A stretch of 64,000 nucleotides of DNA from Pyxicephalus adspersus (Eukaryota; Chordata; Amphibia; Anura; Pyxicephalidae). The stretch spans positions 1,907,100 to 1,971,099 of the forward strand of contig NC_092860.1 of NCBI RefSeq assembly GCF_032062135.1, written 5' to 3'. This document shows positions 23,871 through 35,747 of this stretch, piece by piece; position 1 is the first letter of the stretch, and each line of letters begins with the position of its first letter. Made by a program: the position numbers and the translations under genes. The notes below the pieces were generated by a model. It was not told the origin of the DNA. It saw only the letters and a program-made list of their open reading frames with translations, and searched no databases.

Positions 23871-24164
23871 TAGTTCCCACGTTTCAGCGGTGTCTTCCAG
23901 AAATGACCGCGGCATCCTTCAGTGATGCCCGGTGTCTTCTTCCCCTGGCCATGCCGGCTGGGCATCTGTGTAAACTGGCAATGCCCGACCCGGCATCTGC
24001 GTCCCAGGCGTGTGAATGTTGGGGACACAAGGCCAGGGGTAGTAGAGGCCAGCCAGGTATCAGCCTGTGAGTGTGTCCCTGGAGAGCGGCACTATTGGGC
24101 TGGTAGGCTGAAATGTAAAACACTAAGTATTTTTAAATGTTCCGCTTTTGCATTTAAAAATACG

Positions 24165-24432
24165 GGCACACTTAGAAAGAGCTTTTCGTGCAATCTCATG
24201 CATGCACAGTGAGAACAGCAAGTTTTTTTTCTAAACTAAGTCACCTAATCCTGCGTCTGCGTCGGGTGAGGTAGGAAGAAGAATCAGGAAGAAGAATTGG
24301 CCCGGCCCCTGCTCAGAGACGAAAGTTGGGACGACGCGGGACCCGATGGAAAACACCTCCGAATGGATCAGCGGGATTGAAGGTAGGAGTTTTTTTTGTT
24401 TTAGGTGTTTTTGAGTTTACTTCCTCTTTAAA
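24165..24432. repeat. Dispersed repeat family B copy
   Basis: CAATCTCATGCATGCACAGT, CCTAATCCTGCGTCTGCG, AGGTAGGAAGAAGAATCAGG, GACGACGCGGGACCCGATGG and the end GAGTTTACTTCCTCTTTAA. The TTAA end is kept. Confidence 0.65.
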
Positions 24433-25162
24433 TACAGTACATTTTAGTTGACGTTTGTATCCTTAGCCCGGGACAAGATATGAGAGTGTGTGGGTGACAC
24501 TAGGACAGGAAAACACATACAGCAATAAAAAACTGGCAAATATTCTAAGTTCTTTCACTCTGCTAAATAAATGTAATTTCATTGTCCCTCATCTAAGAGA
24601 TACGCAGGTGATCCAGGGCCAACCCTCTGACACATAATCGAGAGGGAAAGCAAAAACTGATAGATGTTCAAACCCTTACCCACACTATACAAAACTACAA
24701 ATAAAAAAAGTCCTGGCAGGTTGAAATCGGTGCGAAGAGGTAGGCTGGATGAAAGTTCATTTTTTTCACCCTTACTTGCTGCGCGCTTGTCCTGGGGCAG
24801 TGACTAATTGTATTGTATATTAGCCCCTCATTTTTTCACCAAATTTGGTGAAAAAATGTTTTCAACAAAATTCAAGAAAAAAGTACGCATTCACAAATAA
24901 AGATTACATAAACACACAAAACACACACACATCTCCAAGGAACACTGAATTAAATAAATGAAACTACCATAAACACCTCCCTACTCTCCTATTTAAAAAA
25001 AATAAAATAAGTTATGCCTAATGATCAAAACTGATCTAAAAGTTTTTTTTTGCTGACAGCAAAATTAGTAATTTCATTTAGTTTTTTATATTGCTTATTT
25101 TTGGGGTATTACAATTTTTTTTATACGGTATACCCCTAAAACAAAAATATGGTTATTCTGTG

Positions 25163-25534
25163 AACCCAGGATTTATATAGCACCAACATATTACACAGCG
25201 CTGTACATTAAATAGAGGTTGTAAATGACAGACAGATACAGACAGTGGCACAGGAGGAGGAGAGGATCCTGCCCCGAAGAGCTTACAATCTATTAGGGGG
25301 AGAGAGCAGCACATAATAGGAGGGGGATATGGAATGGTGGGAAGTAGTGATGGTTTCAAAAGACAGAATAAGATGGGTAGGTGAGTTAAAAAAAAAAACG
25401 GTGTATTGAGGACTCTTTTAAATGAGCAGAGAGTAGGAGCAAGCCGAATAAGATGAGGAAGACCATTCCAGAGAGTCGGGGCAGCTCTAGAAGAGTCTCG
25501 GAGCCGTGCGAGTGACAGGTGAGCGAGAAAGTCT
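25163..25534 (-). mobile_element. L2/CR1-type LINE 3' end, 5' fused to U6
   Basis: The minus strand encodes the last part of a reverse transcriptase ORF (S-R-A-A-P-T-L-W-N-G-L-P-H-L-I-R-L-A-P-T followed by C-S-F-K-R), then the 3' UTR. The UTR has CTAATAGATTGTAAGCTC, the GGGGCAGGATCCTCTCC stretch and the end GCGCTGTGTAATATGTTGG..TATATAAATCC. It matches the copy at 45268-45830 along its length. No ATT tail remains. It starts abruptly after the U6-like sequence, the structure expected if reverse transcription jumped from LINE RNA to U6 RNA. Confidence 0.8.
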
Positions 25535-25536
25535 GT

Positions 25537-25645
25537 AAAAAACATGAAACGCTTCACGAATTTGCAAGTCATCCTTGCGCAGGGGCCATGCTAATTTTCT
25601 CTGTATCTCTGTATATTTAGTATACGTCCTGCTGCAGCGAGGCAG
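25537..25645 (-). ncRNA. U6 snRNA-like sequence (probable pseudogene, fused to LINE)
   Basis: Read on the minus strand it aligns along the whole ~107-nt length of U6 snRNA. The 5' stem region is divergent, followed by ATACAGAGAAAATTAGCATG, GCCCCTGCGCAAGGATGAC, AAATTCGTGAAGCG and a terminal T-run. The ACAGAG box and the AGC triad region are present. Differences cluster in the 5' stem and at a few internal sites, so this is more likely a retro-copied pseudogene than a working gene. Directly after the T-run, with a three-base gap, the 3' part of an L2/CR1-type LINE follows in the same orientation. An AT-rich TATA-like patch lies about 27 bases upstream, but no convincing proximal sequence element was seen. 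Confidence 0.85.
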
Positions 25646-26575
25646 ATGAAGGTAAATTAAACATTAATATATGTTTGTATTTATTTGAATAGAATGCCGT
25701 TGTATAGGAGAGGGAGACGATTATGTATAAAACATGCACATGTATCACAATGCTGACAAGAGGGAGCAGAGTGAATACATGCATGGTATTATCAGTACAC
25801 TGCTGTCCCTTCGTTGTTCATCCATAGGTTGGGTGAATAACCTAAATGTATTGTTTAATTGCCGTAGAAAATATTAGTTTACCAGCCTGGCTCTGATGTA
25901 TATGGACTGCATAACTCATAGGACTGAGTAAACAGAAATATAAAACAACTACAATACATTTATTTAAATTGCATAATTACCTATTCATCCAGCATTCACC
26001 TTTCATAGGAATACTATTCTATACAGTCTGCTCTAATAGTAAATATGTTATTTTTTAGGAAACTTTCAGGGTTGTTAACTGTCTGAGACAGAAGGAAAGT
26101 ACAGAACACATAAACAACATCCTGCAGAGGAGGAAATTGCAGCTTGGTTTGTTGCAACTTGTGAGCTATTAATAACGCTGGTTTTACATAAGACGATGAT
26201 GAACAACAAACTAGAGGAAGTTAATTTCTGTTGTACTTTCCTTGGTATAAAAAAAAAAAAGAACAAAGTTTATGCTCTTAAGTGAAAGAGGGAAAAGGTT
26301 ATGAAACAATGGACAATCTAGCACAAAGAAACAATGACAATTGCTAACATATGGTCCATAGTCAATGATTTGCAATCGATGACAACAAGAAGTTGTGCAA
26401 ATAAAAAAGAAAAAGCTTTCTCCTATTTTTATGTATTTCTTGCTTTCCTTGCAAAACATATATATAAATAATAAAAAAAGAAAAAGCTCATAAGCTTCTT
26501 ACAATCTTTTTGAATAGCTTACTATGCTTATAGTATTATTATTATATTACTATAATCATTCAACAGATGAACTAC

Positions 26576-26735
26576 CTGCAAGGCTGGAGAGGATACACTT
26601 TCATCAGTGACACTGGGTGATCCAGCAAACCTGGAATGGACTAGCGAATAGTCATTCCAGGTTTGGTGGATCACCCAGCGTCACTGATGAAAGTGTATCC
26701 TCTCCAGCCTTGGAGAACTTAAATAAATCAGGCCC
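26576..26735. mobile_element. Palindromic MITE, family C, near-perfect hairpin
   Basis: The two arms of about 65 bases are almost perfectly complementary: GGCTGGAGAGGATACACTTT with AAAGTGTATCCTCTCCAGCC, and GGGTGATCCAGCAAACCTGG with its partner. A loop of about 10 bases, ACTAGCGAAT, separates them. It is the least diverged copy in the window. The left end is truncated relative to other copies. Confidence 0.82.
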
Positions 26736-26738
26736 AAT

Positions 26739-26818
26739 AGGTCAGTGTTTCCTTCAGAGGTTGCTGGGGTTCCTTGAGCAATGAGCAATTTAGTTTACAT
26801 GATACCAATGATCTTTCT
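26739..26818. mobile_element. hAT-like MITE fragment, same family as 3220
   Basis: CAGTGTTTCCTTCAGAGG, then GGGGTTCCTTGAGCAATGAG and ACATGATACCAATGATCTTT. It is only the 5' third. Confidence 0.65.
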
Positions 26819-27132
26819 TAATATTTATTAATATTGTTGTTGTTATTATTATTATGATTTTTTATTTTGATGGATGTTTTGCATTTTGTTGTATTTGTTC
26901 CATGGAGTACCTGTTTTTCGCACCAAATGTTAATTTTGTTTTGTTCCTGTGCTTTGATAAGCTTTACACAAAGTTCTCCTTTTATTACATTAGGTCCAGG
27001 ATCCCCCCACACACTCAGAACAAGTTTTATACAGTCGGGTGCAATGCAAAATGTATACTTAGGTCTTTATATATTCTAACATGCACTGGAAAGATATCAT
27101 TGCATTTGGATTAAATCACAGTACTTCATTTA

Positions 27133-27346
27133 TTATGTCTGCTTTTAATAAAGCTCTCCAAGATTGGAACAAATAGCCTATCATGGAAGAACCTGGGCGA
27201 TCTAAAACCTGGAATGCATTTCTTAATAATTTGCTATTAGTTTACAATTATTTTCAATCCTGGACCAGACCCATTCCAGGTTTGTTGGATCACCCAGGTT
27301 CTCCCATGATAGTCCAGTGTTGCAGAGTTTTAAGAATTCAGGCCCA
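27133..27346. mobile_element. Palindromic MITE, family C
   Basis: GCTTTTAATAAAGCTCTCCA pairs with a diverged AGAGTTTTAAGAATTCAGGC. GAACCTGGGCGATC pairs with GATCACCCAGGTTC. One arm has a small deletion. Confidence 0.75.
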
Positions 27347-29070
27347 TTGTGTGCACACACTTTTATTTTTGGATTTATTCAGACCCAAATTGAGATATGT
27401 ATTTTGTACATTAGGTATAATGTAAGAAGGAGAAGGTGCGGGAAGCGATATTATTTATAGAGATGATAGCAACTGGAATTCCAAGTATTCGGCAAACACT
27501 GTGTTTCCATGGCAACTGTTTTTAACTGCTCAAGCACATTACTTTTGTTTTTTCTTTAACACCATGAGTGTCAACTGTAAGTCATTCTAGCATTGTAAAC
27601 TCAAAGAAGGAAATGCTGAATGGATTTTAGCTTGGCTATAGCCATCACAGATAAAATTATTCCATTTCTCTTTCCAGCTCGATCAGCGGAATCAGAGATT
27701 GTTCATCAATCAAAATTTATGAGATGAAGCCAGTTAAACTCTAAAATGGGCCATGTATATACCCAAACCTGGAGGAGGGTCCCCATCCCAAGCACAGAAA
27801 AGTGGGTTGAATATCCTATTCCATTAAGGAAAGAATGTTTTTTGTGGTGGAATTACACTTTTTCTTATTATTGCAAGGGGTACTTTAAAAATTAGTTAAC
27901 TTACCATTCTCCCCTTTAGGCTCTTTATGTGTACTGTTCCCCCTATAAACCAATCTGTGCTGCTATCCTAGGCACAAAGTCTTTCCCTACAATGCAGGAC
28001 TAATGAGGGCCAATGGTCCTGCATTGTGAGGACACCAAGAGTCTTCCCACAACCAGAAAAGGACTACACCATGGTGGGTTGATTTACCCCTTTATTTGTT
28101 TCAGTGACCATTGTCAATGGAACAGGAGGTGTGAGAGAAATCCTTCAACATGAGCATTTGCTTTATTTCTAGAATGTGGAATTTTTGTCTGTGTTGGGAG
28201 ACACTTCACAAATTCCAGGAATACCTGCTACCCTAGAGCCCTATACCCTAAAGTATATGCTACAAAAATCTTGAAGAAGTGGCATGTCAATGGGTACTTT
28301 TATCAGTCTCCAACCAATAAATACTATTTTATTTTATATAATGTAAATCTGGACCATCTCCTTTTCCTCTTGGGCATCTCCGCTATCCACACTATTGCCA
28401 TTTTTTGGAAACTTACCAAGATATAGGCTAAGTGAATGTGTTTTTTTTTAGTACATTACCCTTACTACGGAGATTTACTTTCAATGCAAAGGTAATTTAC
28501 TATCCTAATTCCAAATACAGTTTGTTATTTCTGGGTATTTTTAGGGGGCCCTACATCAATACTTCTGTTTTATAAACATTTTACATGATTTATATAATAA
28601 TCTATTTTAACATAGATTCAACCTATGCACATAATTCACTTTCATGAGATGTTAGATACTTTTACATATATATTTTTTTGTCCTCAACGTGTTTCACGTA
28701 AAGGCTTCCTTAAAAAGACATATAATATCCACAATCTATATTGAAGTTCCAATCTGTATCCAAAGATAAATTGTTTTTCCTCTTTGCTTGCATACAAATT
28801 CTTATCTATGCCAATTAGGTGGATAATCAATCAAATGTGCCTCAAAATTAAAGTCTATTGATTAATCACCTTTAGTGAACCATCACCATATTGATCAGAA
28901 CACAATGCAACAATTCAATACTTTGCTTCCATGGAGTCCAGTGCTACATTGAAGTGTAAACATTAACCTCCTTCATTACGCTGACTTCCTTCCCCTGGGG
29001 TTTGGATTACATATGTCTGTGTTAAGAAGTAATTTACTATGCAAACTGAAGTTCAGCTTTAAAAGCACAA
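27347..29070. other. No gene seen; includes complex, repeat-free sequence
   Basis: 27590-27730 is complex and repeat-free. A short part near 28085-28165 resembles the hAT-like family of 3220 (GGAACAGGAGG, GAGAGAAATCCTTCAACA). Confidence 0.35.
28680..28716 (-). repeat. Diverged hammerhead-like repeat end
   Basis: The minus strand reads GGAAGCCTTTACGTGAAACACGTTGAGGAC in layout: GGAAGCC, TTTACGT, GAAAC, ACGTTGAGG. It resembles the 41.67-kb motif with ACGCGTC changed to ACACGTTG and the CTGAT half lost. Confidence 0.4.
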
Positions 29071-29074
29071 CAAT

Positions 29075-29077
29075 ATT

Positions 29078-29120
<43 letters not shown>
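29075..29120. repeat. (TAA)n microsatellite
   Basis: About 15 uninterrupted TAA units. The flank has only weak similarity to a LINE end, so it may be a LINE tail or an independent microsatellite. Confidence 0.8.
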
Positions 29121-29121
<1 letters not shown>

Positions 29122-30054
29122 CAACATCTATTTATCGATGGTTTCACCAAAGAATTATACAAATTTATCCAACAGTCACACATTTTTCTAATTCAGTCTT
29201 AGCTCATGCATGGCAGCCACGTGTAATTAGAAATACACCAAATGCTAAAGCACTGTACAAAATGTGCTTTATATCTTCCTCCAAATATAAGTAATAATAA
29301 TATAACGTATGCATCAGTTCTGCGAATAGAAAGGCAAATGCTTGCAGACATGGAAAAAAAGCTTTTAAGAAACATTTTGGTTGATCTTAGATTTCATTAA
29401 GGAAAATTATAAAACTGTGAACTCCTCCTGTGCTTCAGGGAATGGTGGTATAGGAGGAAATATATTTTCCTTATGCAGTAGATTAGCTTGTAATATATCC
29501 TGAAGAAACTCATCCAAAAGTAAAACATTGCTCAAATGTGTCTGCAAAGTTTTATGTATTTTATCTTTGTAATTTGTTTACAAAAATGTGATCAATTATT
29601 GCAAATAAAAAAGGAAAATTGTGTGGTATTATTGTTATTCTATATAAGTGCACAGTATCTTGTATATATTTTCCTTCCTGTGTTCCAGTACACCATAATA
29701 ATTGTTTTTTACTGCACCTTTGTTCTCATTATATAGATTTTATGTCTATGGATTTTACAGGTTCAGATACTCCTGCTGCCATTTTTTAAGCAGACATATC
29801 ACCACATCTTTACCATTATATAAAAAAGTGGTAAACTCCTATATAATTTGTTTTAATTTTTGTTAAATTGTTTTTTTTAACCCCACCTCACTCTCTTTGC
29901 TTCCACAGCAATAAAAAATAAAAGCTGATCTAAACTTCAAGTTTTTTACTTTACATAAAGGGTGGACAAAAATGGTACACAAAAGGGTGGACATAAAGTA
30001 AAATATTTCTTTTTGTTATTTAAATGCAGTTCCCCATTCTGTCTTAATTACCGC

Positions 30055-30442
30055 AGCGTGGCGGAATGGGTATGCAGAGCCTTTTGGGATACATACGTCA
30101 CGAATCCTAGGAGGCTGCTCCTTCTGCTGAGTTGGGGCATTTGCAGAAGGGGCATTTTCCTACACTGAGGGGAAAGAGATGCGGATCTCACGCATTCGCA
30201 GTGGGATTGGCTCTCTCTTTTTTTTACCCCTTTACAGCGGGCTACGTCACCAGATCTCGCACCTACATAGTGTAAGATCGGGTGACTTAGCCAGAAGAAG
30301 GAAGGAGAAGCTAAAGATGGCAGGGGAATACAGAACAATCCCCAGGATGGCATGGGCCCGAGGAAAGCCTCAGCACAAACAAGGGATCTGTCATATTAAA
30401 TGCAAGTGTGATTTTTATTTTTTTTAGTTTAGTTCCACATTA
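30055..30442. repeat. Dispersed repeat family B copy
   Basis: CTGCTCCTTCTGCTGAG, AAGGGGCATTTTCCTACACT, GCGGGCTACGTCACCAGATC, GATCGGGTGACTTAGCC, TAAAGATGGC and the end AGTTTAGTTCCACATTAAG. It is the clearest relative of the 4.2-kb copy. Confidence 0.72.
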
Positions 30443-30444
30443 AG

Positions 30445-30805
30445 TCATATGTCACATATCCTAGAAAGCTTTGTGCTGCTCCTTCTGCTCATACCTTCTG
30501 CTCATACCATACCGGGCATTCGTCCTAAGGGGCTTCCCTGGAATGGAAGTGCAAATCTCACTCATGTGAAGTTACGTCTGTAATTTTTTTTTACATTATT
30601 AAAAAATAACGTCAACCAATCTCACTCCTGCGCAGTGGGAAATCAGGAGATGTCAGCAGAAGGAGAAGACGGCCATGTCCGCTGCCTGGTCTGTGCCAGA
30701 AAGAAAAAGGAAGCCAGGATGATGAAGGACCTACTGGACTCAGATTGCAGATTCAGGGATCTTCAAAAGATTTTTTGTTTTTCTATGAATGTTCAGTTTT
30801 AAAGT
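30445..30805. repeat. Dispersed repeat family B copy
   Basis: It lies in tandem with the previous copy, same orientation: GTGCTGCTCCTTCTGCTC, TAAGGGGCTTCCC, AGCAGAAGGAGAAGACGGCC, GGATGATGAAGGACC and the end TGTTCAGTTTTAAAG. The ACGTCAC core is degraded. Confidence 0.62.
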
Positions 30806-31899
30806 TAATATTTAAAAATTTTAGAGTTCATACTTTTAGCTAGTTTGATTTTATGGGGCCTATTTATAAATGTTTTACCCTAAACTTCACACATTTTTCA
30901 AACTGGATTCATATAAAAAGTATAATGCATGAGTAAAACTTTATATTTTGCATTTTCTAATTAAATCCAATATCAAATTTGTGTACAGTTCTGAATAAAA
31001 CATGGGTGAATCTTTTATAAATGTATATATTGATGCCTAAATAAAATACATTAGGCTACCCTAAATACTGCTACAAAAATACTCAAACTCAAATTGACCC
31101 CTGAGATTCAAATGCAAATAAGTAATACAGGTTATAATACAGAGGGGAGGACCCCGACAGAAAATGAAGACCTTGACCTTGCACTGTACTGCCCTATTCC
31201 CTTTATCATAGTTTTCTTCTATAGGAGTCCTTGCTGCTTACTTTTTCTTTGGACCTCCATTACCCAGTTCTCTAGTGTACTGTAAAAATATTCAATATTC
31301 ATAACAGATTTTCCACTGCTTTCTAATACACACCACTATGCATAAATACCACTGCAGGTGATGCATTCAGTGCACCTGCTTGCTTGCAAATTGTAACTGA
31401 AAATGACATTACCTTGACACTATAGCTTCTGCGCTGTAGAGGAAGTAGAATTGTAATAGATAAAGGAAGGTGATATGCTTATAATGTAGAAATGTTTGCT
31501 GATACTGGAGTGTACACAGTTCATTTACTAAGGGTAAACATGCAATTCTTTGCTGAAGTATCACGTGTTAGATACCATCTGGAGCTGAGCTGTTCACCTG
31601 TTTGCTTTAAAGTGCAACTTTCACCAAAACAAAACAAAAAGCTAACTTTCTGTTAGGAGATGCTCATCTGTCCAGTGACTCTGTGCTGTGTCCCAACACT
31701 GTTTATTCTGTCCAGCAATGTCATTTGGAGCGGCCAGGAAAACTAAGATAGCAGCAGCCCCTGTTTCCTTTTAGCAATGCTGCCTGATGTATTTTTGGCA
31801 TCCCCAGCACCACTCTGTAAGGCTGTGCATAGCTGAAGTGGATTTCAGAGGCAATTAGCTACTGACTCAGTCCTGCACTGCCAATGGCTGCTGAGACTT

Positions 31900-32290
31900 T
31901 ATAGCCTCTTATAGCCAGTTTATGCTGCCTGGACCGACCTTTGCCTGTTACCCCAACTGTGCTTGTGTTGTGCCCTTGTACTTCGTTTGGTGGATGGATA
32001 TTTTGTGTATGACCTCTGCTCTGTTGGAATCTTGGTACTGCTATCTGTTGGCTCCTGGCTTGCTGCCAGCCCATTCCCAGACACCAGTCCTTGTGCAGTA
32101 AGTCCTGGGGGCAACCAAGTGCTGGGAGACGCAACCAGTCTCCAGAGGCTGAGCGGGGGCTTACTAAAGGTGAAGACTGCAGTGTTAGATTGGGGGACTG
32201 GTGTCTGGTGGGGACTGGCACTGACCATGGCCTTACACTTTCCTGGTGAAGAGCCCTTTTCTCTCTGCAATCTCTCTGCAAACTGAAACC
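31900..32290 (-). repeat. Dispersed repeat family E
   Basis: The minus strand reads CACCAGACACCAGTCCCCCA, TTTAGTAAGCCCCCGCTCAG, AGCACTTGGTTGCCCCCAGG, ACTTACTGCAC, GGTGTCTGGGAATGGGCTGG and CAGCAAGCCAGGAGCC. The same string of blocks occurs on the plus strand at 62204-62324 and 63088-63540. The 175- and 169-codon open frames inside are not conserved and are treated as chance. Confidence 0.75.
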
Positions 32291-32309
32291 AATAGGTCCT
32301 GTGCAGTCC

Positions 32310-32610
32310 TGGCTTCTCTCTTTTTTCTGGCATGGATGGAACAGTGACTGTGGCCATCTTCTTCTTCCAGGTTCTGCGCACGTCACGTGATCTCACACTA
32401 GGTAAGTGCGAGATCGAATGACATATCAATCTGATAAAAAAGTTTAAAAATATGTTAAAATGTAAAAAAAAGTGTCGACCTCACTGTACATATGTAGGAT
32501 TGGCACTTTTATTTTACATTCTAGGTAAGTCCTTTATGAGGCATGTCTGATCACAGGCATGCGCAGAAGGAACCATCCACAGCCTCCTGGGATTTGTGAC
32601 ATAAGTATAT
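32310..32610. repeat. Family B fragments
   Basis: GCACGTCACGTGATCTCACA and GTGCGAGATCGAATGACATA recall the hairpin arms. GGCATGCGCAGAAGGAACC and CAGCCTCCTGGGATTTGTG recall the left part in inverted order. It is mosaic and diverged. Confidence 0.45.
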
Positions 32611-33513
32611 AACGCCAATGGTGATAAAGATTGAAGGAGAGGGGTCCTAAAAATGTCAAAATGGCTACCATACAAAATCTGATCACACCAATATAATGCC
32701 AGCTTTAGTGTGTGTGTCCCAATGGGGCCAACATTTGCTACAAAAATATCAGGGGGTGAAAGTAAAAAGTTCACGGGCTGAAAGCTATCAGTAATGATTC
32801 TGCACTCTGATACAATATTAGGAGAGCTGGATTATAGAAGGGACAGCACGGAGTTAAGTGTCTTTCTACAGTGGTCAATTTACTGTCCTCAGCCTATCAA
32901 TCAAAGATATTTCATGGAGTTCTTAAAAATATCTGCTATGTCACCAATATGTGCGAATAAGTGTGACCAGAAGCCCTGAAGTAGTTAACAGTTATAACAT
33001 TCGCTCTTCTTAGCACAACCTGAAAAACAATCTTGAAAAATGAGCCGTGTCCAAGAATCTAGATGGACCGCTTTCAACAAATCACTCCACAAAGTCCCTG
33101 TAACATTAGAAGTTCCAGTCTGTGTACAGAAAAATGTACATAATGGAAAAAAGAATTTCCTGTTTATTCACAAAGGCAGGATTGCAAGATACTGGTGTGT
33201 TTAACCGTAAATAATGGTACATTGTGAGGTAGATCATTTGATACATCTTTTAGTTTGGGTTGAGTCATGGTAAACAGTTGGGCTTATGCAATAAAAGAAG
33301 CATGAGAAAAAAATAAGCAATGTGCAAAATTCCCCCCATAACCAGTGATTTGGCTTCTTCTTAGTGTACTGTGGCTCCGGTTTCTTTCCCCCCTTACTCT
33401 CTAGTAGCAGAAAACTAGAATATAGAGTGTGTTTCTGTAACTTTTTGACTCACAATAAAAAATGGACAACATGAAACAACCCACCGTGTTGTCTGATTTG
33501 CACTAGAGATGTA

Positions 33514-33844
33514 GAAGGCTACTTACACACCTCAGATGATTCTCATCCCATAATTGGCTGATATTGGTTGAGAATCTGGTGTGTGAATATTGCTTGTCTT
33601 CTGACGCCTGAACGACCGCCCTGGCGGATCCACGGATGACAGACGGGGAACAATCATAATGAAAGTGAAGGGGAGAGTGCCCAGCGAGGTGCCGCTCTAT
33701 TGTTCCACCCCCTCTCCTCTCCATAGAGCAGAATGGTGCTGTACGTACAGCGCTCGTTCATAAATTGTGCAATCCTTTGTCATTGGAAATGATCGAGAAG
33801 GATCCTTTCTAATAACAATTATTGCACATGTGTATGTAGCCTAA
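33514..33844. mobile_element. MITE with ~18-bp terminal inverted repeats
   Basis: The left end AAGGCTACTTACACACCTC pairs with the right end GCACATGTGTATGTAGCCT. Interior landmarks are TGGTTGAGAATCTGGTGTGT, CGAACAATCATA-like and GGGGAGAGTGCCCAGCGAGG, with CCCCTCTCCTCTCCATAGAG. I know this as a common frog repeat. The 73-codon open frame has no support. Confidence 0.7.
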
Positions 33845-34307
33845 GGAAAAAATTGGCATAATTTTGAATGTATGCTACATGCATTACAAAATCGGAATAA
33901 AATGGAAAAAAGCTCAGTCATATGACATGTCAAGCTGATGGAGGAATGCAAGGCAGGTGGTATATGGGATTTGGAGTGGTGTCTTTACAGAGAAACTGTC
34001 CGTTTTTCCTGCATGGAAAAGGTGACAGGGTCTCTTTAACATGCACGGAGTGCATTACACATATTTTATAAGAACCAAAAAGAAACATTCAAACACCCAA
34101 ACACTGGAGTTGAAGGTAGCAGGGAGTTTCAGTGATATCAATTGATAGATAAAATCATCAAACATACTTTAATAATAAAATATATTTTTAGACAATGGTT
34201 TCAAAAACTTGGTAAGAATCAGAGTACATGCAGTACACATGCATTATTTTAGAGAAAGGTCCATAACTAGGCAAAAATTATGATGTTACAGTTAGATAAT
34301 ATTTTAA

Positions 34308-34355
34308 CCCTGACGCGTTTCGCAAAAAAAAAAAAAAACATTTCTTCTGGGAGTA
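34308..34355 (-). repeat. Diverged hammerhead-like repeat end
   Basis: The minus strand reads CCCAGAAGAAATG, a T-run, then GCGAAACGCGTCAGGG. The GAAACGCGTC half is intact; CUGAUGA has become AGAAGAA and an A/T run has expanded in stem II. Confidence 0.5.
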
Positions 34356-35329
34356 GAATATATAGAAAATAAGAGACTGTTTTTTTGCCTTTGTTGGAGC
34401 AAATATACTCAATGAAAACCTAATGGAAGGGTAGAGACCTTCAAATTAAAAGGATTGTTGTAAAAAACGCTATTAGGTGTCCTCCCAAACTATGAATGGA
34501 AACCATTAAGGTTTATATCAATATTCTGCACTAATCATAGATGCAAAACTCCATATGGTACAGCTAGAGAATGCCAGGTGAAGACACAACTAACGCTAAT
34601 TTGTTTCATTTAACAAGAGGGACCACATAGTACGGTATTCTAAGCTTAGAAATAGTCCTGATTGGATAAAACAAGGATCTTACAAGGTCTGCCTGCCCAT
34701 GTACAAATGATCAGAATTGATCTGTTTTATGGCATTTCACTGTAACATCTTCATGAAGATGAATAGATTACCTTTGCCCTCAAATGTGAAACCTTGCTGC
34801 TATGTAATCTCCCTCTATTTTAAGTGTACAGCTGCATGTTGCCAGCTGATCTAATCAGTCCGTGTTAATCATTGGAAGCTGTAAATAACTTTACAGAATT
34901 GGGTTATTAAGCACCGAGTGATAAATAAGATTCTGAATGGAAAAGCGTGTTAATAATTCAAGGACACCCATTAGTTATCAGCTATGACTCTGGTTTCTAT
35001 ATAGGCAAGACAAAGGCTTCCATTAACTATTGCTAAATAACATATAACTATTGCTATATGTCACATTCTGCATGTGCATGATTCAGTTACTGGTGTAGAT
35101 TAGTCCCTTGTGTGTGCAAAAAACAAATTGCCCAGAAAGTATCCCTGCTAGCCTTTATTATTTATCTATACTCAATACAACATGGCAGAACATGCATTCC
35201 ATTATATTTCAGCACCACCTTAAGATGGCACGAGTACTATTTTCCCAGTGCCAGCCATGTTCATGCACAATGCTGGCTATGGCTCCATTGAACTCCATGG
35301 AACTTATCCTAGCCACCTAAAAAAATGAA
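34356..35329. other. No gene seen; includes complex, repeat-free sequence
   Basis: 34800-34990 is repeat-free with several homeodomain-type TAAT motifs and a GATAAATAAG stretch. It is a candidate conserved element. Confidence 0.35.
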
Positions 35330-35330
35330 G

Positions 35331-35363
<33 letters not shown>

Positions 35364-35425
35364 AATAATAAACAGGATTTATATAGTGCCAACATATTAC
35401 GCAGCGCTGTACTTTAAATAGGGGG
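35330..35425 (-). mobile_element. LINE 3' end with (ATT)n tail
   Basis: A run of about ten ATT units turning into AATAATAATA, then CAGGATTTATATAGTGCCAA and ATTACGCAGCGCTGTACTTT, ending AAATAGGGG. It is a young-looking short copy. Confidence 0.8.
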
Positions 35426-35747
35426 ATAATATTTTACAATAAAATGCCAAGCAATAACGCAATTTACAAACAAAGCAATCATAAAAAATGCTGAGCTCTG
35501 CATCACTTTTATTTTCTGAATAAGGGTTTTGAAAACTTCAAGTACAAAAACTCTTTTCTAACAACAAAAATATAATATCAGTGTCTGTTAGGAATGGTCA
35601 AATATATAAAAATCAGTTTGATTCAATTCATATACATTTTAAATTCATGCAAATTTAGAGAGCAGAATTAGGCCCTTTTCACAATAAAATACAGGTAACA
35701 TTTTGCATTTCAACCTCAAGGACACATGTTGCATTTTTGACTCCTGG

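Noticed and set aside
31859..32429. Minus-strand frames of 175 and 169 codons
   Set aside because: They lie in dispersed family E; the related copy at 62-63 kb does not keep the frame.
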